A program made the position numbers and the translations under genes. The notes beneath the pieces were generated by a model. It was not told the origin of the DNA. It searched no databases and saw nothing but the letters and a program-made list of their open reading frames with translations. DNA of 64,000 bases, taken from PALSA-505 sp036501145 (GTDB taxonomy: Bacteria > Actinomycetota > Actinomycetes > Streptosporangiales > Streptosporangiaceae). Every line of letters begins with the position of its first letter. Positions within the stretch are counted from its first letter, which is position 1. Positions 8,872 through 17,517 of this stretch are shown here, in pieces. The DNA lies in assembly GCA_036501145.1 (NCBI GenBank), contig DASYAV010000052.1, positions 62,001-126,000 of the forward strand, read 5' to 3'.

Positions 8872-9828
8872 GTGAACACCCGGATTGGCGCCGTCATCGA
8901 ACACGCGGATCTGCCGTTCTCCCAGGCCATGACCCGGGCCGGCATCGCGGCGAAGCTCGGGGCCGACAGCCTGTGGCTGTCACAGCTTCCCGGGCACAGA
9001 GAAACCGGCACGCTGCTGACCGGCCTGGCGCTGCATACCGAGGACGTGATGATCGGCACGGCCATCCTCCCCACGTCCACCCGGCCGCCGGTCGTCATGG
9101 CGCAGACCGCGCTGACGATCGACGAGCTGAGCGGCGGCCGGGTCGTGCTCGGGCTCGGTGCCGGCCACCGGATGCTGGGCGAGTGGATGCTGGGCGGGAC
9201 GCACGCCGCTACGGTCGCGGCCATGCGCGAATACCTGACCATCGTCACCGACCTGATCCGGGACGGAGAGGTGAATGTCACCGGCCAGGTGTTCCAGGGA
9301 CACACCCTGTACACCGGGCCGCGGCGTGCTGACCTGCCGGTCTTCCTCGGTTGTTTCGGCCCGCGCATGCTCGAACTCGCCGCCGAACTCGCGGACGGCG
9401 TGATCTTGTGGCTGTGCTCGCCCGAGTACACCCGGGAGCACGTGCTGCCGAGCCTGCGGGCCGGATGGGCCCGCAGGACCGGTGGGCACGAGGACTTCAC
9501 CATAGCCATCATGATTCGTGCGGTGCTCACCAGCGAGACCGGCAGGGCGCGAGAGGATTTGCGCCGCACGCTCAATGGCTACCTCCGCATGCCGAACTAC
9601 CAGAGGCTGATGCGGGCCAGCGGATTCGCCGACGACGTGCGAGCGGGCCGGTTCAGCGACGCCGCGCTCGACGTGCTGACCGCGGCGGGCAGCCCGGCGC
9701 GGCTCAGCGAGCTGGTGACCGCCTACCGCGAGGCCGGGGCCACCGACGTCCTGGTCGTTCCCGCGGGAGAGGCGCACCACGACCAGAGCCGGTTCGCCGC
9801 CACCCTGGAAGCGGCGATCGATGGCTGA
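8872..9828 (+). CDS. Luciferase-like (LLM class) flavin-dependent oxidoreductase
   Basis: GTG at 8872 follows GGAGGGG and gives 318 residues; the frame is open further upstream, but the earlier ATG would overlap the PKS. The protein has the luciferase-like TIM-barrel pattern: an SLWLSQ strand, GTAILPTSTRPPVVMAQTALTIDE split across two strands, LGLGAGHR, and a late LADGVILW. Such enzymes use FMNH2 or reduced F420 to oxidise or reduce a substrate. It lies 49 bp after the PKS and overlaps the next gene by 8 bp, so it belongs to the PKS transcript. It probably tailors the polyketide or an intermediate; the exact reaction and cofactor are not visible. Confidence 0.85.
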   Translation: MNTRIGAVIEHADLPFSQAMTRAGIAAKLGADSLWLSQLPGHRETGTLLTGLALHTEDVMIGTAILPTSTRPPVVMAQTALTIDELSGGRVVLGLGAGHRMLGEWMLGGTHAATVAAMREYLTIVTDLIRDGEVNVTGQVFQGHTLYTGPRRADLPVFLGCFGPRMLELAAELADGVILWLCSPEYTREHVLPSLRAGWARRTGGHEDFTIAIMIRAVLTSETGRAREDLRRTLNGYLRMPNYQRLMRASGFADDVRAGRFSDAALDVLTAAGSPARLSELVTAYREAGATDVLVVPAGEAHHDQSRFAATLEAAIDG

Positions 9829-11365
9829 GGCAGGCGGACACGCCACGATGGACGCGTTCGCCCTCGACAGCCAGACCAGGGCCGGCCTGTGGCAGGCGCT
9901 CGGCACGGCCGTGGAGGCGTACCTGACCGACGTGGCGGGGCTCGGCGTCGCCCCACCCGTCGATGTCTCGCAGGTCCGCAAGTTCCTCGAGGCGTTCGAC
10001 TTCGATGTCCCGCTGCCCGCCACGCAGGCGCTGGATCTCGCCGTCGAGGGACTGCGGCGATTCCAGCCGCATGTACGCCATCCGCGTCACTTCGGCTTGT
10101 TCGACCCTGCCCCCGCGACTATCGGCGTCGCCGCCGACGCGCTGGCGGCAGCGATCAACCCGTGCCTCGCATCGTGGGAAAGCAGTCCCTTCGGCGTGGA
10201 AACCGAGCGGTTCGTCGTCTCGGCGTTCGCCCGCAGGTTCGGGTACCGCGGAGCCGGAGCGGACGGAATCATCACCACCGGCGGCTCGGAAGCGGTCATG
10301 TCCGCGCTGATGCTCGCGCTCACCGCGCGCTTCCCCGAGCACAGCGAGCGCGGGGTGCGCGGCATTCCCTCGCGGCCGCTGATCTACCTCACCCGCGAGG
10401 CTCACCCATCCGCGGGCAAGGCCGCCCGGCTGGCCGGCCTGGGTGCCGGGTCGGTCCGTGAGGTGCCGGTTGACGGCTCGCTGCGGATGGACCTGACCGC
10501 GCTCGGCCGCCGCATCGAAGCGGACCGCGCCGCCGGATTCACCCCGCTCATGATCGTGGTAACGGCCGGGACGACCGGGGCCGGGGTCATCGACCCGCTG
10601 GCCGGCGCCGCCGACGTGGCCAGGCAGCACGGCGCCTGGCTGCACGTCGACGCCGCGTGGGGGGGCGCGGCGGTGCTGCTGGAGGAGATGGCGGCCGAGT
10701 TCAGCGGCATAGAGCGCAGTGACTCGCTGACCATCGACCCGCACAAATGGATGTCCGTGCCGATGAGCTGCGGGCTCCTGCTCACCCGGCACGGGCCGCT
10801 GCTCAGCCGGGCGTTCGGTACCGACGTGCCGTTCCTGCCTGATGACGACGACAGCCAGGATGATCCGGCACCGGATCCGTATACCCGTTCCTTCCGCTGG
10901 TCCCGCGGCTTCGCCGGTCTCAAGCTCCTGCTCACGCTGGCCGTCGCCGGCTGGCGTGGCTACGCGGAGGCGTTGCGCCACCAGGTCAGCCTGGGCGATC
11001 AGTTGCGCGGTGAGCTGCGGGCGGACGGCTGGACCGTGGTCAACCACACGCCGTTGCCGGTGGTGTGCTTCACCGACACCGCCGGCGGTGCCGATCCGCG
11101 TTACCCCGGTCTGATCGCACGGACGGTGAACGCGTCGGGGGACGCGAAGATATTCGCGGCCAGGATCGGCGGGCATCCGGTCCTGCGCGCCTGTATCAGC
11201 AGCTACGCCACGACCGCGGCCGACATCGCCACGCTGGTCAAGGTGCTCGGGCGGGCCCGCCGGGATGTGCTGGCCGGGCGGGCGCCCGGGACGGAGGATC
11301 CGGCCACCCGCACGGTGGCCGCCGGCCCCGGCAGCGCCACAGGCGGCTGCGGATTCACCGGCTGA
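9821..11365 (+). CDS. PLP-dependent group II decarboxylase
   Basis: The protein has 514 residues in the family of aromatic-L-amino-acid, glutamate and diaminobutyrate decarboxylases (fold type I). It shows TTGGSEAVMSAL, HVDAAWGG with the Asp that binds the pyridine nitrogen, and the Schiff-base Lys309 in DPHKWMSVP. ATG at 9821 lies inside the end of the LLM gene. The C-terminal 30 residues are Gly/Pro-rich and probably disordered. Family members turn an amino acid into its amine. In this cluster the amine could be a building block, or a carrier-bound acid could be the substrate. The amino acid cannot be read from the sequence. Confidence 0.88.
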   Translation: MAEAGGHATMDAFALDSQTRAGLWQALGTAVEAYLTDVAGLGVAPPVDVSQVRKFLEAFDFDVPLPATQALDLAVEGLRRFQPHVRHPRHFGLFDPAPATIGVAADALAAAINPCLASWESSPFGVETERFVVSAFARRFGYRGAGADGIITTGGSEAVMSALMLALTARFPEHSERGVRGIPSRPLIYLTREAHPSAGKAARLAGLGAGSVREVPVDGSLRMDLTALGRRIEADRAAGFTPLMIVVTAGTTGAGVIDPLAGAADVARQHGAWLHVDAAWGGAAVLLEEMAAEFSGIERSDSLTIDPHKWMSVPMSCGLLLTRHGPLLSRAFGTDVPFLPDDDDSQDDPAPDPYTRSFRWSRGFAGLKLLLTLAVAGWRGYAEALRHQVSLGDQLRGELRADGWTVVNHTPLPVVCFTDTAGGADPRYPGLIARTVNASGDAKIFAARIGGHPVLRACISSYATTAADIATLVKVLGRARRDVLAGRAPGTEDPATRTVAAGPGSATGGCGFTG

Positions 11366-11380
11366 CGGGCCGGCCTTTGC

Positions 11381-12004
11381 TCACCCGGCACCGCCGTGGT
11401 CCGGGACGTCGCTACCAGCCAGCACCGCGGTGATGGCCTCCCAGGAGAAGGACCCGGGCGCCAGGTGCCATTGCGCGGCCAGGCCGTACAGGCTCGCGAC
11501 GAACAACCGTGCCCGCAGCGCCGGCTCGGTACCCGCCGGCCATTCACCCGCCGCGGCACCGGCCGCGAACAGGCCGGTCAGCTGCTCGTGAAACCGGGCA
11601 TCGGCGGCGTGGACGACCGCCGCGATGGCGGGATGGTAGCTGGCGAGCGTCCTGGCCTCCAGGAGCACCCGGCAGGCGGTCGCGTGCTCGGCGACGTGGG
11701 CGCCGAACGCCGCCGCGACAACCCGCAGCACCCGCCTGGGCGAGCCGCGTGCCGCGGCGGGCAGGCAGCCGATCGCGGCATCCAGCCGGGCGGTGAACCC
11801 GCAGTCCCATTCCTCGTGCAGCGCTATGAACAGCGCCTCCTTGCCCGGGAAATACAGGTACGGCGTCCCCTTGGACACCCCGGCCTGCAAGGCGACGTCC
11901 GCCATGGTGGTGCCGTGATAGCCGGCCCGGGCGAAACAGGTCAGCGCGGCCGCGATGATCTGGTCGCGCCGCGCCGACCGGGTGCCGGCGGCGAGCTTGG
12001 GCAC
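11381..12004 (-). CDS. TetR/AcrR-family regulator
   Basis: The protein has 207 residues and starts at GTG 12004, six bases after AAGGAG. The N-terminal HTH (about residues 14-60) has the canonical ADVALQAGVSKGTPYLYFPGK pattern in two parts, with the TxYxYFxxKE hallmark. The C-terminal ligand domain is variable. It lies 9 bp after a DUF1707 gene on the same strand. A 20-bp TetR-type palindrome sits 73 bp upstream of that gene, so autoregulation of the pair is likely. It is convergent with the decarboxylase gene. Confidence 0.92.
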   Translation of the reverse strand: MPKLAAGTRSARRDQIIAAALTCFARAGYHGTTMADVALQAGVSKGTPYLYFPGKEALFIALHEEWDCGFTARLDAAIGCLPAAARGSPRRVLRVVAAAFGAHVAEHATACRVLLEARTLASYHPAIAAVVHAADARFHEQLTGLFAAGAAAGEWPAGTEPALRARLFVASLYGLAAQWHLAPGSFSWEAITAVLAGSDVPDHGGAG

Positions 12005-12013
12005 TATCGCTCC

Positions 12014-12508
12014 TTACCGCGGCGCCGCCGTGGCGCCGCCAGCATGGTCAGGAGGGTACGGGCCGCCGTACGCCGGGTTCCCGGCTTCCGGCCCGGAATC
12101 TATGGCTGTGCCGCGGCCGGGCCCGGCCGCCTGTGCGCGGGCCCGCCGGTTGGCCATGATCCACAGCCAGATCCCGACCGGGGGGCACAGGCACAGCAGC
12201 GTGCAGATCAGCACATGCTCCAGGCCATCCGGCATGCCCGCTAGCGCGTCCTTGACGGGCGAAGCGGGGCTGGCGTCCGGGCCCCCGGTGGGGAGGTCCT
12301 CGGTGAGCTGGCGCAACTGCGGCCAGAAGCGCGCGGTGTGGGCGCTGCGCACCCGCTCATCGAACTCGCTCCGGGTCAGCCTGCCCTCGCTGAAGGCCAC
12401 GGTGAGCCGCTCGACCGTACCGTCACGGTCATCATCGGATGCCCGCATGGCAAGCCCAGCCGTTGGCGGGATGCCGTCCGTGGCGCTCGGTCGCGTGCCC
12501 ACTGTCAC
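12014..12508 (-). CDS. DUF1707 membrane protein
   Basis: The protein has 164 residues. The DUF1707 (SHOCT-like) motif starts at MRASDDDRDGTVERL and continues through GRLTRSEFDERV, ending near LTEDLP. One hydrophobic segment follows (VLICTLLCLCPPVGIWLWIM), then a Gly/Pro-rich tail. Family function is unknown; many actinomycete copies sit beside regulators. GTG at 12508 or 12502 may be the start, and ATG at 12448 is a third option where the domain begins. It is transcribed with the following TetR gene. Confidence 0.8.
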   Translation of the reverse strand: MTVGTRPSATDGIPPTAGLAMRASDDDRDGTVERLTVAFSEGRLTRSEFDERVRSAHTARFWPQLRQLTEDLPTGGPDASPASPVKDALAGMPDGLEHVLICTLLCLCPPVGIWLWIMANRRARAQAAGPGRGTAIDSGPEAGNPAYGGPYPPDHAGGATAAPR

Positions 12509-12580
12509 CTCTCCGTCTGAGGCCCGGGCCGCGCACGCGGCAGGGGCGGGCCCGGAAGCCGGTTCTCGCCGGCATCCTGA

Positions 12581-12600
12581 ATGACTGAGTACCCAGTCAT
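12581..12600. promoter_or_regulatory. TetR-type operator
   Basis: ATGACTGAGT-ACCCAGTCAT is a 20-bp palindrome with a single mismatched pair, of the shape typical for TetR-family operators (TGACT...AGTCA). It lies upstream of the DUF1707-TetR unit in a 174-bp gap, and it is followed by an A+T-rich stretch (TTTTAGAGT). The adjacent TetR protein is the obvious candidate to bind it. Confidence 0.75.
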
Positions 12601-12682
12601 TTTAGAGTCACCGAAAGCTCTGGTCAATTACGCCCGGGCCCGCATCGGCCGCCGCCCGCCCCGGCTCACAGCCGGTCTGGCC

Positions 12683-13726
12683 TCAAGGACACCGGGCCCA
12701 CGCCTCGAACAGCGTCATGGCGTCCATGGCCGCGACGACGTGCCCACCGTGGTAGCCGGCCTCGGCAGTGAGTTTCTCCAGGTCCGTGACGGTCCGCACC
12801 CGCCCGCCGGTCACCGCGAACTCGATCAGGTCCTGCAGGTGACGCGAGGAGCCGGCCTCCGCCCCGGACATGAGCATCTCCGCGATCAGCACGTGCACAC
12901 CCGGCCGGCCGGCGCGCAGGCAGTTCCGCAGGATCTGGACCGCGTGGGCGTCGTCCCAGTCACATAGGACGATCCGCATGACGTAGAGGTCCCCGCCGGG
13001 TGGCACCTCGTCCAGGAAGTCCCCGCCGGCCACCTCGGCGCGTCCGGCCAGGCCGTGCGCTGCCATGACCTCCGCTGCCTCCTTGATGGCCTCGGGCCGG
13101 TCGAACAGCACGCCAGACGCGGCGGGCGCCGCGGCCAGGATCGCAGCCAGCAGGTCGCCCCGACCGCCGCCGACGTCCACGATCCGGGAGAACCGGGAGA
13201 AGTCGTAATGCCGCGTCAGTTCGGCGGGAGACTCCGCGGTGTTCTGGCGCATGGCCGTGGTGAAATGGGCGCCCTCCTCCGGGTTCGCCCGGTAGTAATC
13301 CCAGATCGTCATGCCGAGAGCGGGCTCGGCGGCGGGCAGCCCGGTCCGCACCACATCGCACAGCCGCCCCATCGGCAGCCAGAAGCCCGGGCTCGTGGTG
13401 GCGATGGCCAGGTCACGGAGCGACTGGCCATCGGACCGCAGGCACTCGCCGGCCGGCGTGAGAGCGAACAAGCCGGGCTCGGTCTCGGTCAGCAGGCCGA
13501 CCGAGACGCAGGCCAGCAGGAAACGCCGGCCCAGGCCGGGGTCCGCGCCTATGGCGCGGACCGTCTCGCCGGCGCTCTTCGGCCCCTGGGCCAGCTGATC
13601 TGCCAGGCCCAGCCGGGCCGCGGTGCCGATCACCTGGGCCGCCATCATGCTCTCGATGGTGGCGCACAACTGCATGACCGGGGCGGCATCCTGGCCCGCC
13701 ACCCCCGCCTGCGAATCCCCGGTCAC
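12683..13726 (-). CDS. SAM-dependent O-methyltransferase (methyltransferase-2 type)
   Basis: The 347-residue protein has an N-terminal winged-helix dimerisation domain (about 15-100) and a Rossmann methyltransferase domain. The SAM loop is VDVGGGRGD near residue 187, followed by an acidic residue in FDRPEAI and a DLYVMRIVLCDWDD strand. It resembles hydroxyindole/carminomycin-type O-methyltransferases that methylate phenol or enol oxygens in natural products. GTG at 13726 follows GAGGCGG. The gene is 10 bp after the small membrane protein gene. It probably tailors the cluster product; the acceptor is unknown. Confidence 0.88.
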   Translation of the reverse strand: MTGDSQAGVAGQDAAPVMQLCATIESMMAAQVIGTAARLGLADQLAQGPKSAGETVRAIGADPGLGRRFLLACVSVGLLTETEPGLFALTPAGECLRSDGQSLRDLAIATTSPGFWLPMGRLCDVVRTGLPAAEPALGMTIWDYYRANPEEGAHFTTAMRQNTAESPAELTRHYDFSRFSRIVDVGGGRGDLLAAILAAAPAASGVLFDRPEAIKEAAEVMAAHGLAGRAEVAGGDFLDEVPPGGDLYVMRIVLCDWDDAHAVQILRNCLRAGRPGVHVLIAEMLMSGAEAGSSRHLQDLIEFAVTGGRVRTVTDLEKLTAEAGYHGGHVVAAMDAMTLFEAWARCP

Positions 13727-13736
13727 TCGTGCCGCC

Positions 13737-14180
13737 TCACGCGGCCGACTTGACCCGGGTGCGGTCGCGCGCGGCCGCCGAGACCGTGCTGCCCTCCCGG
13801 AGAGCCGCGTACGCGTACCACATCATGATCAGGCCCATGATGATCTCGAAACCGCAGATAGCCGCGCCCTCGGCGGCGTGCGCCTGCAGCCTCCAGATTC
13901 CCGGCAGGATGTTATACACCACGGTCAGCACGCCGAATATCAGCGCGATGACATAGCCGCGGCGGTATCCCATGAACATATAGGCGAGGCCGAACGCGGC
14001 TACCAGAAACACGAACGGGATGAAGACGTTCATCAGGAACGGCATCCGGTGCATGAGCCACATCGGCACCTTCGCGTTCCACGTCGGGTTGTGGTAGTTG
14101 CTGACGACGTCATAGACAACGGTGATGATCGCCATGATGAGAAAGCTCATGGCGCCTTTCGTGTTACGCGATATCTCCAT
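13737..14180 (-). CDS. Four-helix small integral membrane protein
   Basis: ATG at 14180 after GGGAG gives 147 residues. Four hydrophobic segments are visible: about residues 11-27 (FLIMAIITVVYDVV), 47-70 (FLMNVFIPFVFLVAAFGLAY), 75-95 (YVIALIFGVLTVVYNILPG) and 105-125 (ICGFEIIMGLIMMWYAY). The tail is basic. I do not recognise the family. It is in one unit with the O-methyltransferase and divergent from the NRPS gene, so transport, immunity or sensing for the product are possible roles, all inference. Confidence 0.75.
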   Translation of the reverse strand: MEISRNTKGAMSFLIMAIITVVYDVVSNYHNPTWNAKVPMWLMHRMPFLMNVFIPFVFLVAAFGLAYMFMGYRRGYVIALIFGVLTVVYNILPGIWRLQAHAAEGAAICGFEIIMGLIMMWYAYAALREGSTVSAAARDRTRVKSAA

Positions 14181-14282
14181 CTGTGTCTCCCTGCCCGGAT
14201 ATCTGTGTCTGCCTGCCCGGGTGCCGGGGCGGCAACGGGCGGCCCACGGCAGCTCATCCTTGCCCGCCACTATGCGCGCGGA

Positions 14283-14347
14283 CACGTCACGTGCGCGTCA
14301 CCCGCTCGTCGCCCGCCCCTGACACGCCTGCGCGACGCGTGGGTGAC
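14283..14347. promoter_or_regulatory. Inverted repeats in the divergent NRPS promoter region
   Basis: The 227-bp gap between the minus-strand membrane protein and the NRPS gene holds a perfect 11-bp palindrome CACGTCACGTG (14283-14293). Just after it an inverted pair is seen, CGTCACCC (14296-14303) and GGGTGACG (14341-14348). Either could bind a regulator of the divergent promoters. No clear -10/-35 pair is seen, and such G+C-rich repeats can occur by chance. Confidence 0.35.
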
Positions 14348-14407
14348 GGCCCACCAAGGACGATGGCCGTGCCGGTATCGCGGCGTCCGGCGCGAGGAGG
14401 TCTGCGG

Positions 14408-16240
14408 ATGCGCGCTCGGCACGGGCCCGGCGCAGGCCGGCGTAGGGCGGTCGTGCACGAGTTGTTCGAGCGTCAGGTGCGCAGGTCGCCTGCGGCGATC
14501 GCGGTGCTGGACCCCCGTCGCGGCGGCCTGACCTACGCCCAGCTGAACGCCCGGGCCAACCGGCTGGCCTGGCTGCTGCGGGCCCGGGACGTGCGGCGCG
14601 GCGACTTCGTGGCCCTGCGCGCGCGGAGATCCGCCTGCTGCGTGACGGCGATGCTGGCCGTGCTGAAGACGGGGGCGGCCTACGTGCCACTCGAAGACGG
14701 GCTGCCCGGGCGGCGGCTGCGCACGATGGTGGCGGAGTGTGCGCCGAAGCTGGTCCTCACGGTGCCCCCGCTGGACTGGGACGGGCCGGGCCCGCCAGTG
14801 CTGTCCCTGGCCGGGTGCGCGGCCGAGCTGGCCGGCCAGCCGGACCGTGACCTGGGGCTGGCAGTCAGCCCGGAGGACGTGATGTACGTACCGCACACGT
14901 CGGGCTCGACCGGGCAGCCCAAGGGCACGCTGGTGCCGCACCGCAGCATTCCGGGCTTCTTCGCGGGCACCGGCTATGCGGGCTGGGGTCCGGGGCATGC
15001 CTGGCTGCTGCACTCGGCGCTGTCCTGGGACGCGCACCTGCTCGAGGTCTACCCTGCGCTGCTCACCGGCGGCCGGGTCGTGATCGCCCCGGACAGCGCG
15101 GCTGATCCGGCCGGCATGGCCCGTTCGGCCACGGCACAAGGCGTGACGTGCCTGTTCCTGACCACATCGATCTTCAATCTGATCGTCGATCACGACGTAG
15201 CCGCGCTGGCCGGTGTCCGGCACCTGGTCGTCGGCGGCGAACCAGCGTCGCGCGACCACGTGGCGCGGGCGATGGCTGCCCTGCCGGGCACCCGGATCGT
15301 GAACGGCTACGGCCCGTCGGAGTGCACCGTGTTCAGCACCGTGCACATCCTCAGCGCGGCCGACCTCGACCGCCCCGCGCTGCCCATCGGCCGGGCCGTC
15401 GGCGACCGCCGGGTCTGCGTGCTCGGCCCGCGGGGCCTGCCCGTCCCGGACGGCACACCGGGGGAGCTGTGCGTGGCCGGGCCCGCCGTGGCGCACGGAT
15501 ACCTGCACCGGCCCGGGCTGACCGCGGAGCGTTTCGTCGCCGACCCGTCCGGCCTGGCACCCGGCCAGCGGATGTACCGCACCGGCGACATCGTCCGCCG
15601 GGCCGCGGACGGGGTCATCGAGTTCATCGGGCGCGCGGACACCCAGGTGAAGATCCGTGGGGTCCGGGCCGAACTGCCCGAGATCGAGGCGGTCCTCCGC
15701 GAGCATCCCGAGGTCAAGGACGCCGTGGTGGCCCTGGTTCCCGGTCCGGCGGGTGACGCCCAGCTCGCGGCCTACCTGGTGCTCGCCGAAGCGGCGGAGG
15801 TGACCCCGGTCGGCCTGCGCCAGTACCTGCGGCGCACGCTGCCTGGCCCGATGATCCCGGCCACCTTCGCCCGCGTCGGCCAGATCCCGCTGACCCACAA
15901 CGGCAAGGCCGACCGCGTCTTGCTGGCCGCTATCGGCGGCGAGCCGCTGGGCGCGACGGCCGGACCGGCTCCGGTGACCGAGCCGGAGCGGCGGATCGCC
16001 GCGGTCTGGCAGGCGGTGCTCGGGCTGGACCGCGTGGGGCTCGACGACAACTTCTTCGATCTCGGTGGCCACTCGCTGTCCGGCGTCGAGGCGCTGGCCG
16101 CCCTCCGGGAGGCCGGGTTCGAGGTCGCCGTGACCGACCTCATCCGGCACCAGACGGTCCGGTCCCTGGCGGGTCACCTGCGCGGGCAGGGCAGGTCGCC
16201 GGGCGCCGGGCGTGATCCATCCGCCGGCCAGGCCGGCTGA
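14408..16240 (+). CDS. NRPS adenylation-thiolation (A-T) protein
   Basis: ATG at 14408 follows AGGAGG by 7 nt and gives 610 residues; the frame is open further upstream but without a domain. The A domain shows A3 TSGSTGQPKGT, A5 NGYGPSECTV, A7 YRTGD, A8 FIGRADTQVKIRG and A10 LTHNGKADR with the catalytic Lys. The T domain carries Ser556 in LGGHSLSG. The A4 region reads SWDAHLLEVYP, so the alpha-amine-binding Asp is present and an alpha-amino acid is expected, but the residue cannot be decoded safely. The gene leads a unit with the P450 and condensation genes, so the T-bound amino acid may be hydroxylated or crosslinked before coupling. Confidence 0.92.
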   Translation: MRARHGPGAGRRRAVVHELFERQVRRSPAAIAVLDPRRGGLTYAQLNARANRLAWLLRARDVRRGDFVALRARRSACCVTAMLAVLKTGAAYVPLEDGLPGRRLRTMVAECAPKLVLTVPPLDWDGPGPPVLSLAGCAAELAGQPDRDLGLAVSPEDVMYVPHTSGSTGQPKGTLVPHRSIPGFFAGTGYAGWGPGHAWLLHSALSWDAHLLEVYPALLTGGRVVIAPDSAADPAGMARSATAQGVTCLFLTTSIFNLIVDHDVAALAGVRHLVVGGEPASRDHVARAMAALPGTRIVNGYGPSECTVFSTVHILSAADLDRPALPIGRAVGDRRVCVLGPRGLPVPDGTPGELCVAGPAVAHGYLHRPGLTAERFVADPSGLAPGQRMYRTGDIVRRAADGVIEFIGRADTQVKIRGVRAELPEIEAVLREHPEVKDAVVALVPGPAGDAQLAAYLVLAEAAEVTPVGLRQYLRRTLPGPMIPATFARVGQIPLTHNGKADRVLLAAIGGEPLGATAGPAPVTEPERRIAAVWQAVLGLDRVGLDDNFFDLGGHSLSGVEALAALREAGFEVAVTDLIRHQTVRSLAGHLRGQGRSPGAGRDPSAGQAG

Positions 16241-16254
16241 CAACAGGAGAGGCT

Positions 16255-17517
16255 ATGCAGGAGAACGCGCCGGCAACCCCGGCATCCCTGGCGGAGCGGT
16301 TCGCGAACGATCCGTACCGGGTGTACGCCGAGCTCCGTCAGGGGGCACCGGTGTACCGGGCCACGCTGCCCGACGGCAGCGCCGCGTGGATCGTGACCCG
16401 CTACGCCGACGTGCGCAGCGCCCTGGCCGACGGCAGGCTGACCAAAGATCCCCGGGTGGCCGCGCAGGCCATGGCCTGCCGGCGGAACGAAACGGCCGCC
16501 CTGGGCGAGTCGGGTTCGCCGCTGGAAGACAACATGCTCTGCGTCGATCCGCCCCGGCACACCCGGCTCCGCAAGCTCATCAACGGCGCGTTCACCAGCG
16601 GCCGGGTGGAGGCGCTGCGGCCGCGGGTCCAGCAGATCGCCGACCAGCTGCTGGACGTCATCGCGCCGCGCGGCGGAGCCGACCTCATCGCTGAGTTCGC
16701 CACCCCGCTGCCGGTCGCCGTGATCTGCGAGCTGATCGGCATCCCGGGCATCGACCACGAGAAGTTCCGCGGGTGGCTGACCGACCTGGCCGGCATCACC
16801 GTGACCGCGGTCACCGAAACCGCCCAGCGGGCGCAGCGGGAAGTCGCCGGCTATCTCGGGCAGCAGATCGACCGCAAACGCGAAGCACCCGGTGACGACC
16901 TGCTCAGCGCACTGCTGAGCGCCAGAGCCGATGACGGCAGCACGTTGTCCGGCTCGGAGCTGGTCTCGATGCTGTACCTGCTGCTCACCGCGGGCCACGA
17001 GACCACGGCCAACCTCATCGGCAGCGGCGTCTACGCTCTGCTTCGCCACCCGGATCAGCTGGAACTGCTGCGCGAGCAGCCGGGTTTGCTGCCGTCGGCG
17101 ATCGAAGAGTTCCTGCGTTACGAGAGCCCGTTCAACGTGGCCAGTGCGCGGTTCACCGTCGAGGCCACACAGATCGGCGGGGTCACCATCCCGGCCGGCG
17201 AAGCGGTGCTGCCCGCCATCGGCTCGGCGAACCGCGACCCCGGCCAGTTCCCCGATCCGGACCGGCTGGAAATCCGGCGCCCGGCCGGCGGAAACCTGGT
17301 CTTCGGGCACGGCGTGCATTACTGCGCTGGAGCCCCGCTCGCCCGGCTGGAAGGCGAGGTCGCCTTCGGTGCCCTGCTGCACCGCCTCAGCGGGCTCCGG
17401 CTGGCTGTCCCGGCCGGCCAGCTCCGGTGGCAGCGCCCCTGCTTCCTGATCCGCGGGCTGAGCGAGCTTCCCGTCCGGTTCACCCCGCAGCCTGGCCCGC
17501 AGGAGGACGGGCGGTGA
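16255..17517 (+). CDS. Cytochrome P450
   Basis: The protein has 420 residues, normal for bacterial class I P450s. The I-helix oxygen-binding motif is TAGHETTAN (Glu249-Thr251), the K-helix ExxR is EEFLR, and the haem-binding loop FGHGVHYCAGAPLAR has Cys357 as ligand. ATG at 16255 has an AGGAGAGG site. The stop overlaps the next gene by 4 bp. It needs ferredoxin partners that are not encoded nearby. Position between an A-T protein and a C-domain protein suggests it acts on the carrier-bound amino acid (such as beta-hydroxylation) or on the released product. Confidence 0.94.
   Translation: MQENAPATPASLAERFANDPYRVYAELRQGAPVYRATLPDGSAAWIVTRYADVRSALADGRLTKDPRVAAQAMACRRNETAALGESGSPLEDNMLCVDPPRHTRLRKLINGAFTSGRVEALRPRVQQIADQLLDVIAPRGGADLIAEFATPLPVAVICELIGIPGIDHEKFRGWLTDLAGITVTAVTETAQRAQREVAGYLGQQIDRKREAPGDDLLSALLSARADDGSTLSGSELVSMLYLLLTAGHETTANLIGSGVYALLRHPDQLELLREQPGLLPSAIEEFLRYESPFNVASARFTVEATQIGGVTIPAGEAVLPAIGSANRDPGQFPDPDRLEIRRPAGGNLVFGHGVHYCAGAPLARLEGEVAFGALLHRLSGLRLAVPAGQLRWQRPCFLIRGLSELPVRFTPQPGPQEDGR

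Noticed and set aside
14183..14407. Longer N-terminus for the NRPS A-T protein
   Set aside because: The upstream frame is Pro/Cys/Arg-rich without similarity, and the ATG at 14408 has AGGAGG at 7 nt.
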